DNA of 7,424 bases from an uncultured Clostridia bacterium (GTDB lineage Bacteria > Bacillota > Clostridia > Christensenellales > Aristaeellaceae): assembly GCA_946042585.1 (NCBI GenBank), contig CAMGDO010000037.1, forward strand, positions 1 through 7,424, in the 5' to 3' direction. Positions within the stretch are counted from its first letter, which is position 1. Every line of letters starts with the position of its first letter. Shown here piece after piece: positions 1 through 6,791 of this stretch. Both the position numbers and the translations under genes were made by a program. The notes under the pieces were generated by a model. The model was not told the origin of the DNA. It saw only the letters and a program-made list of their open reading frames with translations, and searched no databases.

Positions 1-45
1 ACACCTAAGCCTTCGTCGGCAGCGTCAGATGTGTATAAGAGACAG
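1..45 (+). other. Nextera i5-side sequencing adapter (artefact)
   Basis: This is not genomic DNA. Bases 27-45 are the 19-bp Tn5 mosaic end AGATGTGTATAAGAGACAG, and bases 13-26 are TCGTCGGCAGCGTC, the rest of the Nextera Read 1 adapter. Bases 5-12 (CTAAGCCT) match the Nextera i5 index commonly called S508/N508, and bases 1-4 (ACAC) match the end of the P5 primer. Genomic sequence begins at 46. Any ORF start or end placed inside this block is false. Confidence 0.98.
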
Positions 46-918
46 CCGCTGTATCTGATGCTGATTCCGGGCATCCTGTATTTCGCCATTTACAAGTACG
101 CACCCATGGGCGGCCTTGTCATTGCCTTCAAGAATTTCAAAATCAAGAAGGGCATCTGGGACAGCCCCTGGTGTACGCCCTGGTATAAGTACTTCCAGCA
201 GTTTTTCAAGAGCCCGGCCAACCGCAACATCCTCAGCAACACCATCAGCATCTCGCTGTGGAAGCTGGTGGTGGGCATGTTCCCCTCGCTGATTTTCGCG
301 CTGGCTGTCTCCGAATGCCGCCGCCGCGGCTTCGCCCGCGTGGTGCAGACCGTTTCCTATCTGCCCCACTTCTTCTCCTGGGTTGTGGTATACGGCATCT
401 GCACGGCCATGCTCAGCCAGAATCGCGGCGTGGTGAACGACCTGATCAAGAAAATGGGAGGCTCCCCCATTCCCTTCCTCAACAGCAACAAGTATTTCCA
501 GGGCGTGATCATCGGCTCCGACCTGTGGAAGAGCCTGGGCTGGGGCGCCATCACCTATCTGGCTGCCATCATGGGCATCGACACTTCGCTCTATGAGGCC
601 GCCACGGTGGACGGCTGCGGCCGCTTCCGCCAGATCTGGCACATCACGCTCCCCGGTATCCGCAAGATTTTCGTGGTTCTGCTCATCCTCAAGATTGGCA
701 CAGTGCTCGATGCCGGCTTCAACCAGGTATACGTTTTCCTGACAGACGAGGTGCGCTCCAAAGGTGAAATCATCGACACCTGGGTGTATACGCAGGGTAT
801 CGGCAAAATGAACTACAGCCTGGCTACTGCCGTAGGTCTGATGAAATCTGTGCTCAGCACCACGCTGGTTCTGGGAACCAACGCGCTGGCCAGAAAGTGG
901 GAGGCGTCCATATGGTAA
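46..918 (+). CDS. Carbohydrate ABC transporter permease, LplB/UgpA-type (5'-partial)
   Basis: Integral membrane permease of a CUT1-type sugar ABC importer; it would pair with the next gene's product to form the channel and dock a cytoplasmic ATPase. The 290 visible residues start inside the first membrane segment (PLYLMLIPGILYFAIYKYAPM), followed by the conserved IAFKNF stretch. The MalF/MalG-type EAA loop lies at visible residues 184-203 (EAATVDG...LPG), which is the ATPase contact site. Family members usually have about 300-320 residues, so roughly 20-30 N-terminal residues are missing. The native start lies off the contig. A GTG at 31 gives an apparent start MYKRQ, but those five codons are adapter. 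The stop TAA at 916-918 overlaps the next gene by 7 nt, indicating translational coupling. The closest named relatives are LplB, YtcP partners and YteP. The substrate cannot be read from the sequence; an oligo- or polysaccharide fragment is the usual guess. Confidence 0.93.
   Translation, partial: PLYLMLIPGILYFAIYKYAPMGGLVIAFKNFKIKKGIWDSPWCTPWYKYFQQFFKSPANRNILSNTISISLWKLVVGMFPSLIFALAVSECRRRGFARVVQTVSYLPHFFSWVVVYGICTAMLSQNRGVVNDLIKKMGGSPIPFLNSNKYFQGVIIGSDLWKSLGWGAITYLAAIMGIDTSLYEAATVDGCGRFRQIWHITLPGIRKIFVVLLILKIGTVLDAGFNQVYVFLTDEVRSKGEIIDTWVYTQGIGKMNYSLATAVGLMKSVLSTTLVLGTNALARKWEASIW
899..904 (+). promoter_or_regulatory. Ribosome binding site deciding the start of the second permease
   Basis: GGGAGG lies 7 nt before the ATG at 912, inside the end of the upstream permease gene. 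It selects ATG 912 over an in-frame GTG at 897, which would lie upstream of this site and has no site of its own. Confidence 0.8.
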
Positions 919-1772
919 AGTCGAAGAACGACAGGGTTTTTGACCTGCTTGTCTATCTCATTCTCATTTTCGTGCTGCTGCTCACGCTGATTCCTGTCAT
1001 GTTTGTTGTCTCCATGTCCTTCACGCCCTATGCCGAGCTGATCCGCCGCGGCGGCTTCGTGCTCATTCCCAGCAATTTCACACTGGCGGCATACCGCGAG
1101 ATGCTCAAGGGCGGCGAGCTGCTGGGCGGCATGTGGGTCACCGTTCGCGTCACCGTCATCGGTACCGTGCTGAATCTGATCGCCACCACCCTCACGGCGT
1201 ATCCTCTCAGCCGCCGCCAGATGCCCGGCAACAAGCTTTTCACCAAGCTGGTGGTCTTCACCATGCTGTTCTCCGCCGGCACAGTACCCACCTATCTGGT
1301 CGTCAAGTACACGGGCCTGATGAACACCTTCTGGGCCATGATCATTCCCAGCCTCATCACGGTTTACAATCTGATCGTTATGAAGTCCTTCTTTGAAGGC
1401 CTGCCCGAAGAGCTGTTTGAGGCCGCGCGCATCGACGGCGCCACAGAGTTTGGCGTGCTGCTGCGCATCGTGCTGCCCATGTCCCTGCCCATCATGATGA
1501 CCATCGGCATGTACTACGCCGTGGCTCACTGGAATGCCTACATGGTCGCCGTTCTCTACATCACCGACGCGGATCTGCGCCCCATGCAGGTCATCCTGCG
1601 CCGCATGCTCAAAACGGCAAACATGGCCACCGACTCCGCCGAGGACGTCGTGCCCGCCGAAACGCTGCGCATGGCCGCCGTGTGCTTTGCCACCGCGCCC
1701 ATCGTCGTCGTGTATCCCTTCATCCAGAAGTACTTTGTCAAGGGCACGCTGGCCGGCGCCGTCAAGGGCTAA
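912..1772 (+). CDS. Carbohydrate ABC transporter permease, YtcP/LplC-type
   Basis: Second membrane subunit of the same CUT1-type sugar importer, 286 residues, full length for the family. The N-terminus is short and charged (MVKSKNDR), followed by a first membrane helix at about residues 9-34 and then SMSFTPYAELI, typical of YtcP/LplC permeases. The EAA loop spans about residues 170-189 (EAARIDGATEF...LP) and should contact the ATPase coupling helix groove. The C-terminus, IQKYFVKGTLAGAVKG, is the signature ending of this subfamily. The start is ATG 912 because GGGAGG sits 7 nt upstream; the GTG at 897 would add five residues and place the binding site inside the coding region. The gene overlaps the preceding permease by 7 nt and is followed after 101 nt by the binding-protein gene. 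Assignment to family is firm; the transported sugar is unknown. Confidence 0.95.
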   Translation: MVKSKNDRVFDLLVYLILIFVLLLTLIPVMFVVSMSFTPYAELIRRGGFVLIPSNFTLAAYREMLKGGELLGGMWVTVRVTVIGTVLNLIATTLTAYPLSRRQMPGNKLFTKLVVFTMLFSAGTVPTYLVVKYTGLMNTFWAMIIPSLITVYNLIVMKSFFEGLPEELFEAARIDGATEFGVLLRIVLPMSLPIMMTIGMYYAVAHWNAYMVAVLYITDADLRPMQVILRRMLKTANMATDSAEDVVPAETLRMAAVCFATAPIVVVYPFIQKYFVKGTLAGAVKG

Positions 1773-1809
1773 GCGCCCTGGCAGCCTTCCCGCCTGATAT
1801 CAGGCGCTT
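1771..1809 (+). repeat. Mutually exclusive inverted repeats between permease and binding-protein genes
   Basis: Bases 1791-1806 form a perfect 16-bp palindrome, CGCCTGATATCAGGCG. The 3' half (1801-1809, CAGGCGCTT) can instead pair with 1771-1780 (AAGCGCCCTG) as a 9-bp stem with one bulged C, starting within the permease stop codon. The two folds cannot coexist. No T-tract follows (the next bases are CCCC), so this is not a standard terminator. It could be a DNA operator, an RNA hairpin limiting decay or processing between the permease and binding-protein messages, or chance. Function is inference. Confidence 0.4.
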
Positions 1810-1822
1810 CCCCATCCGTTCA

Positions 1823-1845
1823 TAATATGCTCTGTATGCATATTA
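1823..1845 (+). repeat. AT-rich inverted repeat upstream of the binding-protein gene
   Basis: Eight-base arms TAATATGC (1823-1830) and GCATATTA (1838-1845) are separated by 7 nt. This AT-rich block stands out in a GC-rich window and lies about 30-50 nt before the start codon. It could be a regulator operator or a stem in the leader. CATAAT at 1821-1826 resembles a -10 element, but no convincing -35 lies upstream, so I do not call a promoter. Confidence 0.3.
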
Positions 1846-1859
1846 GAAAAAACTTTAAC

Positions 1860-1865
1860 AGGAGG
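1860..1865 (+). promoter_or_regulatory. Strong ribosome binding site of the solute-binding protein
   Basis: A perfect AGGAGG lies 8 nt before ATG 1874. An in-frame TAA at 1856-1858 rules out any longer upstream start. The consensus site fits the high expression usual for solute-binding proteins. Confidence 0.85.
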
Positions 1866-1873
1866 ACATTAAG

Positions 1874-3349
1874 ATGAAACGCATCGCAACCCTGATGCTG
1901 GCAGTCATCATGCTGCTGAGCATCGCCCCCATCTCCATGGCGGATGAACCCGTGCGCATTGTTGCTTATACCAATGTGAGCGCGGGCGGCTTCCCGGCCA
2001 ACCTGGAAGACAACTACGTCTACAAGCAGATTCTCGACCGCCTGAACGTCGCGCTCGAAGTGATCTATCTGGACGAATATGACAACGCTCTGTCTGCCCG
2101 TATCATGGGCGACGACGATTGGCATATGTGCATCCTGTCCCCCGACCAGATGGTGACCTACGCCTCTCAGGAAACCCTGCTTGACCTGACCCCCTATGCC
2201 GATGAGCTGAAGGTGATCTACGAAACCTACGGCTACGACACCGACATCGCTTCCCTGTACTACAATGACGTGCAGTATGCCATCCCCGCGGCCAAGGCCC
2301 TGGGCGATTACTACTACATGATTCTGGTTCGTGACGATATCAACCAGAAGTACAACCTGACCGTGCCCACTACCGTGCCCGAGCTCTATGACTACTGCAT
2401 GGCGATCAAGGACATCGACGTGAACAACGACGGCCAGAACAACACCATCCCCATGACCGGCTGGGTCAACAGCATTGGTCTGACCGCCATCACCGCTCCC
2501 TTCGGCGTGTACCTTGGCAACAAGGTCATCGTGGATGAGAACGGCAAGGTCTCCAACACCCTGCTGGCTCCCCGCATGAAGGAAGCCCTGGAGTGGGTGC
2601 GCAAGTTCTGGGATGCCGGTCTGCTGGATGCTGAAATCTTCACCTCCAACAGCAACGTGAAGGCCAATGTTATCGCCTGCAACGTCGGCGTTGCCGCGAT
2701 GCCCTGGTCCAACATCCTCAAGAAGGCTTATACTGAGCAGTACAAGGCCGTTGATCCCAACGCCCAGTACACCTGGATTTCCGCTCTGAGCGACGGCCAG
2801 GGTGGCGACCCCGCCTATGCTATCGCCGAGTATGAGAAGTACGCCGGTGACAAGTGGTCCATCAACATCGACTGCACCGAAGAAGAAATCGAAGCCATCT
2901 GGAAGGTGCTGCATTACTTCTGCACCGACGAAGGCCAGATGCTGTGCTACATGGGTCAGGAAAATGTGCACTGGGTCTATGATGAGAATCATGACGTGCA
3001 GGTGACCGACCGCTCCAAAGAAGCCAACTTCGTGCATGCCTATCAGATGCTGGGCCGCAATGACGCCTACTATCTGGCTGCGAAGTTCCCCGAAGCCAAG
3101 GAAGCTGTCGCCTTCGGTCTGGCCACGCCCAAGCTGATCGTGTACAACGGCAGCATCGTGTGCCCCGAAACCTACAACCTCGTTGACCTGGATGCCTATG
3201 TCAAGGAGCAGGTGATCGCCTTCATCAAGGGCGAGCGTGCGCTGGATGACTGGGACAACTTCATCCAGGAGCTGTACAACTCCTATGACTTCCAAACCTG
3301 GCTGGACATCTGCGAAGAGCAGCTGGTTGCCCAGGGTCTCGCGAAGTAA
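1874..3349 (+). CDS. Extracellular solute-binding protein, family 1 (LplA-like)
   Basis: Substrate-capturing subunit of the sugar importer, 491 residues, within the usual range for LplA/YtcQ/YesO-type binding proteins. Residues 1-23 are a classical signal peptide: K2-R3, a hydrophobic core LMLAVIMLLSIAPI, and a likely signal peptidase I site SMA|DE after A23. There is no lipobox cysteine, unlike most Gram-positive relatives. The mature protein has the alternating-lobe pattern of this family, including LSPDQMVTYASQETLLDLTPY and GDYYYMILVRDDINQKYNL. Residues 182-193 (DVNNDGQNNTIP) form a DxNxDG loop resembling the calcium-binding loop of alginate-binding AlgQ-type relatives. AGGAGG precedes the start and an in-frame stop bars extension upstream. 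It is the last gene of its cluster and is followed by a strong terminator. The ligand is unknown; the neighbouring permeases point to a carbohydrate, probably an oligosaccharide. Confidence 0.94.
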   Translation: MKRIATLMLAVIMLLSIAPISMADEPVRIVAYTNVSAGGFPANLEDNYVYKQILDRLNVALEVIYLDEYDNALSARIMGDDDWHMCILSPDQMVTYASQETLLDLTPYADELKVIYETYGYDTDIASLYYNDVQYAIPAAKALGDYYYMILVRDDINQKYNLTVPTTVPELYDYCMAIKDIDVNNDGQNNTIPMTGWVNSIGLTAITAPFGVYLGNKVIVDENGKVSNTLLAPRMKEALEWVRKFWDAGLLDAEIFTSNSNVKANVIACNVGVAAMPWSNILKKAYTEQYKAVDPNAQYTWISALSDGQGGDPAYAIAEYEKYAGDKWSINIDCTEEEIEAIWKVLHYFCTDEGQMLCYMGQENVHWVYDENHDVQVTDRSKEANFVHAYQMLGRNDAYYLAAKFPEAKEAVAFGLATPKLIVYNGSIVCPETYNLVDLDAYVKEQVIAFIKGERALDDWDNFIQELYNSYDFQTWLDICEEQLVAQGLAK

Positions 3350-3369
3350 TTTCCCTCAAATCTCATTGG

Positions 3370-3397
3370 CCCTCCCACCTGTGTGGGAGGGTTTTTT
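3370..3397 (+). terminator. Rho-independent terminator after the sugar importer operon
   Basis: A 9-bp GC-rich stem, CCCTCCCAC (3370-3378) with GTGGGAGGG (3383-3391), encloses the loop CTGT and is followed directly by six T (3392-3397). It begins 20 nt after the stop codon of the binding-protein gene and ends the plus-strand transcript. Confidence 0.95.
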
Positions 3398-3634
3398 GTA
3401 TGCCTCTTGACGGTATTCCATGCGCGCTGCCTGGCAGGCGCAATCCGCTGCTTTTCTTCATCCATGCTTCGCATCGGCAGCTCGATTCATTTCTTATGCG
3501 CATCGCCGTGCAGCCGCATGCTCTCTTTGCCGGAAAATTTCGCTTCCTGCCGTCTTTATCCTGCGGGTATCTCTTTTCCCTTGCTTCATATCATTTGCCC
3601 TCAGGGCGCAAATTTCGCCCGTTTATTCGCACGC
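3398..3634. other. Convergent intergenic region without a supportable gene
   Basis: This stretch lies between two convergent terminators. ORFs cross it on the plus strand, but none has a ribosome binding site with a plausible start or a recognisable protein. It holds a bulged hairpin at 3421-3442 (TGCGC...GCGCA around CTG/CAG) and overlapping inverted repeats at 3594-3620. I see no tRNA, promoter pair or mobile element. TTGACG at 3407-3412 resembles a -35 box but lacks a partner. Confidence 0.6.
3594..3620. repeat. Overlapping short inverted repeats in the convergent gap
   Basis: TTTGCCC (3594-3600) can pair with GGGCGCAAA (3604-3612) with one bulged base. GGGCG (3604-3608) can alternatively pair with CGCCC (3616-3620). 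Neither hairpin is followed by a real T-tract on either strand. They may be decayed or auxiliary terminator structures, or chance. Confidence 0.25.
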
Positions 3635-3666
3635 AAAAAGCCGTCGGGTTCTTGCCCGACGGCTTT
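3635..3666 (-). terminator. Rho-independent terminator of the opp operon
   Basis: A 12-bp stem, AAAGCCGTCGGG (3637-3648) with CCCGACGGCTTT (3655-3666), encloses a 6-nt loop. Read on the minus strand, the stem runs into a five-T tract (complement of AAAAA at 3635-3639). It starts 9 nt beyond the stop codon of the fused oppDF gene. On the plus strand there are only three T, within the stem itself, so it acts mainly on minus-strand transcripts, though it may give some backup for plus-strand readthrough. Confidence 0.93.
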
Positions 3667-3675
3667 GGCTTTGTG

Positions 3676-5766
3676 TTATTCGCCTATCTCTTCGCGATAC
3701 TTTGCCAATTCGGCAGTATTGCCATATACGAAGTGGTCCGGCAGAATCTCGCACCAAACCGGCTTGTCCGTGCTGTAATCATGAATAGAGGGATCGTATA
3801 CCAGCAGCTTCTTGGTGCGCTCCAGATAGGGATTCGGATTGGGCACAGCAGACAGCAGCGCCTTGGTATAGGGATGCAGCGGGTGACGGAACAGCTCCTC
3901 CGACTCAGCCAGCTCCACAATCTTGCCCTTGTGAATCACGGCGATGCGGTCAGAAATGAAACGGACAACGGACAGATCGTGCGCGATGAACAGATAGGTC
4001 AGTCCGCGCGTCTGCTTCAGATCATTAAGCAGGTTCAGCACCTGCGCACGGATGGATACATCCAGTGCGGAAATCGGCTCGTCCGCCACGATAAACTCAG
4101 GCTGCATGATCAGGCTGCGGGCAATGCCGATGCGCTGACGCTGGCCGCCGGAGAACTCATGCGGGAAGCGGCTGGAAAACTCAGGCAGCAGACCCACTTC
4201 TTCCAGAGCACGCTGCACCTTTTCGCTGCGGTCAGCCTGATCCTTGTACATGTGGTGGTTGATGATGCCTTCCGAAACGATGTAATCCACCTTGGCGCGC
4301 TCATTCAGCGACGCCATGGGATCCTGGAAGATCATCTGGCAGCTGCGAATCACTTCGTTATCCAGCTTTTTGTCGATCTTGCCGTTGATCTTTTTGCCCT
4401 TGAACAGGATTTCGCCGTTTGTGGTGGGATTGATGCGCACAATGGCGCGGCCAATCGTGGTCTTGCCGGAGCCGGACTCGCCCACCAGCGCGAAGGTCTC
4501 GCCGCGGTAGATCGTGAAGTTCACATCGTCAACCGCCACGAACTTCTTTCTGCCTCTGCCAAAGGAAACCTGCAGATCCTTCACCTCAATCAGCGGCTCG
4601 CGATCGGGCAGCTGATGCGGATGCACAATGCCGCTCGTCTGCGCGCTGCCCATATCATGATTGCTGAGGCGGCGAATGGTATCGGGCTGCTCCATTCTCG
4701 GCGCGCGGGGGTCCATCAGCCACGTCTTCACCTGATGCGTAGGCGTCACATCAAACAGCGGCGGCTCCTCCAGAAAATCAATGTTCAGCGCGTGGTGATT
4801 GCGGGGAGCAAAGGAATCGCCCACCACCTTGTTGAACAGGTTCGGCGGGGTGCCGTCAATCGCCGGCAGCTTTTCGCCCTTGATGCCCAGCTGGGGCAGC
4901 GCGCTCAGCAGCGCCCAGGTGTAGGGATGCCACGGATCGAAGAAAATCTCATTGACCATGCCGATTTCGACAATCTGACCGGCATACATCACGGCCACGC
5001 GGTCAGCCACGTTGGCCACCACGCCCAGATCGTGCGTGATGTAGATAATCGTCATGCCCAGCTCTTTCTGCAGCTTGCGAATCAGCTCCAGAATCTGCGC
5101 CTGAATGGTCACGTCCAGCGCGGTGGTGGGCTCGTCGCAGATCAGAATCTGCGGACGGCAGGCCACGGCAATCGCGATGACAACGCGCTGACGCATGCCG
5201 CCGGAAAACTCATGGGGATACTGGTTATAGCGCCGCTCCGGGTTGGGAATACCCACCGCTTCGAGCATGCGCAGTGCTTCCGCCTTGGCGGCGCTGCCAT
5301 GCAGCCCCTGATTAAGCTCAATGGCTTCCTGAATCTGCGCGCCGATTTTCTTCAGCGGGTTCAGGCTGGTCATGGGGTCCTGCGTCACCATGGCAATCTT
5401 CTTGCCGCGGATGGTGCGCCATTCCTTTTCGGTGGTAAACTTGGCCAGATCCACGCCGTCATACATGATGGAGCCGCCCGTGACCGAGCCGTTCTTATCC
5501 AGCATGCCGACAAAGCACTTGGTGAAGACGGATTTGCCCGAGCCGGATTCGCCCACAATCGCCAGCGTTTCGCCTTCATACAGCGTCAGCGAGCATTTGC
5601 GGATGGCGGTCAGCTTTTTCCCGCGCAGTGTAAACTGCACCTCGACGTCCTGCGCAGACAGGATGGGCGAGCTGGAGAGCGTATTCTCCGCATGGGCCAG
5701 GAAGTTTACGCCATTTATGGTGTCAAACTCTTCTGTCCCCTGAATCGTTCTTTCATTCTCGTTCAT
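3676..5766 (-). CDS. Fused OppD-OppF oligopeptide ABC transporter ATPase
   Basis: Both ATPase subunits of a peptide importer in one cytoplasmic protein of 696 residues. Half 1 (OppD-like): Walker A GESGSGKS 72-79, Q-loop Q129, signature FSGGMRQR 187-194, Walker B ICDEP with D211/E212, switch H245, then the oligopeptide C-terminal region from HPYTWALL (280) to WLMDPRAP. Half 2 (OppF-like): Walker A GESGSGKT 429-436, Q481, FSGGQRQR 538-545, VADEP with D562/E563, H596, HPYTKALL from 631, and the OppF tail ending [18 protein letters not shown]. Both sites look catalytically complete. In half 1 the four cysteines found in many DppD/OppD tails are D317, N323, D330 and T348. I chose the ATG at 5766 because AAGGAGG ends 9 nt before it; the ATG at 5772 is only 3 nt from that site and would add two residues. 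It is the last gene of the operon, 14 nt after oppC. Fused pairs are known (GsiA, YejF); most Firmicutes encode D and F separately. Confidence 0.95.
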   Translation of the reverse strand: MNENERTIQGTEEFDTINGVNFLAHAENTLSSSPILSAQDVEVQFTLRGKKLTAIRKCSLTLYEGETLAIVGESGSGKSVFTKCFVGMLDKNGSVTGGSIMYDGVDLAKFTTEKEWRTIRGKKIAMVTQDPMTSLNPLKKIGAQIQEAIELNQGLHGSAAKAEALRMLEAVGIPNPERRYNQYPHEFSGGMRQRVVIAIAVACRPQILICDEPTTALDVTIQAQILELIRKLQKELGMTIIYITHDLGVVANVADRVAVMYAGQIVEIGMVNEIFFDPWHPYTWALLSALPQLGIKGEKLPAIDGTPPNLFNKVVGDSFAPRNHHALNIDFLEEPPLFDVTPTHQVKTWLMDPRAPRMEQPDTIRRLSNHDMGSAQTSGIVHPHQLPDREPLIEVKDLQVSFGRGRKKFVAVDDVNFTIYRGETFALVGESGSGKTTIGRAIVRINPTTNGEILFKGKKINGKIDKKLDNEVIRSCQMIFQDPMASLNERAKVDYIVSEGIINHHMYKDQADRSEKVQRALEEVGLLPEFSSRFPHEFSGGQRQRIGIARSLIMQPEFIVADEPISALDVSIRAQVLNLLNDLKQTRGLTYLFIAHDLSVVRFISDRIAVIHKGKIVELAESEELFRHPLHPYTKALLSAVPNPNPYLERTKKLLVYDPSIHDYSTDKPVWCEILPDHFVYGNTAELAKYREEIGE

Positions 5767-5775
5767 TTGCATACC

Positions 5776-5782
5776 CCTCCTT
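5776..5782 (-). promoter_or_regulatory. Ribosome binding site of the fused oppDF gene
   Basis: On the minus strand this reads AAGGAGG and partly overlaps the oppC stop codon (5781-5783). It lies 9 nt before the ATG at 5766 but only 3 nt before the ATG at 5772, which favours the shorter start. The overlap with the oppC stop suggests reinitiation by ribosomes finishing oppC. Confidence 0.75.
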
Positions 5783-6791
5783 ACACGTGATTGCGCGGAT
5801 CGCAGGCATCAGAGAACGCATTGCCCACCAGATAGAAGGTAATGGTAATCATGGCCACGATGGCAGCCGGGAAGACCAGCAGGTAGGGATAATCAAGGAA
5901 GTAGCTGCGCGCGTTGCGCAGCAGAATGCCCAGCGAGGGCGTGGAAATATCCATCAGTCCCAGATAGGTGAGCGTGGTTTCATACGCGATGGTGCCGGGA
6001 ATCGCCAGCGCCAGGCGCAGGATGATCACGCTGACCAGATACGGGAAGATGTTCTTCCACAATACGCGCCACAGCTTGGTGCCGAGGCAGCGGGAGGCCA
6101 GATTGTATTCACGGTCACGATACATCACCACGAGATTGCGCACATTGCGCGCCGTGCCCAGCCAGCCAAAGCCGATCATCGTCACGCCCATGATCAGGGT
6201 GGTCTTGCCCACCATCAGGGCAATCAGGGTCATATAGATGATCGTAGGAATGTTGTCAATCAGGTTATAAATCTCGGTCATCAGGCGGTCAATCTGACGG
6301 ACATAGCCCCAGAGCAGGCCGAGAATAACGCCCAGCGTGATCTGTCCGGCAGAAACCGATACCGCCAGAATAATGGATGTGCGCGTGGCGTACCACACCT
6401 GGCTCCAGTAATCACGGCCCAGATTGTCCGTGCCAAACCAGAATTCCTTGTTGGGGCTGACAAACATCAGGCTGTTGTCGATGCGCAGATTGTGCACATC
6501 ATATTTGCCGATCACTGCCGCCACAAAGGTGAAGATGAAGAGCAGGATGAACACCACCGACATGATGACGGCGCCCTTGTTCTTGAGGAAGTTGCGCATC
6601 ACGCTCTTCCAGTAGGAATACTCGCTGAAGCCTATACGCTCGGCTTCCTGCGCCTTGTATTCTGCCTCGGCAAAGAGCTGCTTTTCGGGCATCACCGAGC
6701 GGGCGTGCACATGCACACGGCCACGATGATACTTATGCTCGGTCGTATCAACAGCCGCCTGATCCACGTTCAGGTTTACGATCTTTTTCAT
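5781..6791 (-). CDS. oppC: Oligopeptide/dipeptide ABC transporter permease OppC
   Basis: Membrane subunit of the peptide importer, 336 residues. A long cytoplasmic N-terminal stretch (about residues 1-72) precedes the first membrane helix (about 73-95); its segment 19-29 is unusually rich in histidine and arginine. The diagnostic OppC motif [15 protein letters not shown] begins at W118. The EAA loop is at about 228-250 ([10 protein letters not shown]...FPYL). ETTLTYLGL with [10 protein letters not shown] follows, and the protein ends DACDPRNHV, close to the family's DPR ending. The ATG shares one base with the oppB stop (TGATG at 6793-6789), so translation is coupled. The seven-G run at 6800-6806 is its only ribosome binding site candidate. 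It would pair with OppB and dock the fused OppDF. Peptide specificity lies in the missing OppA, so the substrate (peptide, or possibly nickel or another Opp-family ligand) is open. Confidence 0.95.
   Translation of the reverse strand: MKKIVNLNVDQAAVDTTEHKYHRGRVHVHARSVMPEKQLFAEAEYKAQEAERIGFSEYSYWKSVMRNFLKNKGAVIMSVVFILLFIFTFVAAVIGKYDVHNLRIDNSLMFVSPNKEFWFGTDNLGRDYWSQVWYATRTSIILAVSVSAGQITLGVILGLLWGYVRQIDRLMTEIYNLIDNIPTIIYMTLIALMVGKTTLIMGVTMIGFGWLGTARNVRNLVVMYRDREYNLASRCLGTKLWRVLWKNIFPYLVSVIILRLALAIPGTIAYETTLTYLGLMDISTPSLGILLRNARSYFLDYPYLLVFPAAIVAMITITFYLVGNAFSDACDPRNHV

Noticed and set aside
25..642. A 205-codon minus-strand open frame at the left end
   Set aside because: It is antisense to the sugar permease and its last residues (SLIHI) are translated adapter.
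897..911. GTG at 897 as the start of the second permease
   Set aside because: GGGAGG at 899-904 would then lie inside the gene; it is ideally placed for ATG 912.
1820..3295. A 491-codon open frame antisense to the solute-binding protein
   Set aside because: It has the same length as the real protein by coincidence. The translation is V/G/H-rich without domains and is a by-product of biased third codon positions.
3407..3435. Possible promoter starting with TTGACG
   Set aside because: No -10-like hexamer lies at the right distance, and no gene follows on that strand.
4651..4653. Internal ATG as a separate oppF start
   Set aside because: It lies in the linker between the two ATPase halves, but the sequence before it (CCTCAGCAATCATGAT) has no ribosome binding site and there is no stop codon between the halves.
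5767..5772. ATG at 5770-5772 as the start of the fused oppDF gene
   Set aside because: It is only 3 nt from AAGGAGG; the in-frame ATG two codons later has 9-nt spacing. The difference is two residues and remains slightly uncertain.
3400..5790. A 796-codon open frame on the plus strand
   Set aside because: It lies antisense to the fused OppDF gene, whose domains are unmistakable. Its translation is a low-complexity shadow rich in H, Q, R and A, with no recognisable domain and no ribosome binding site.
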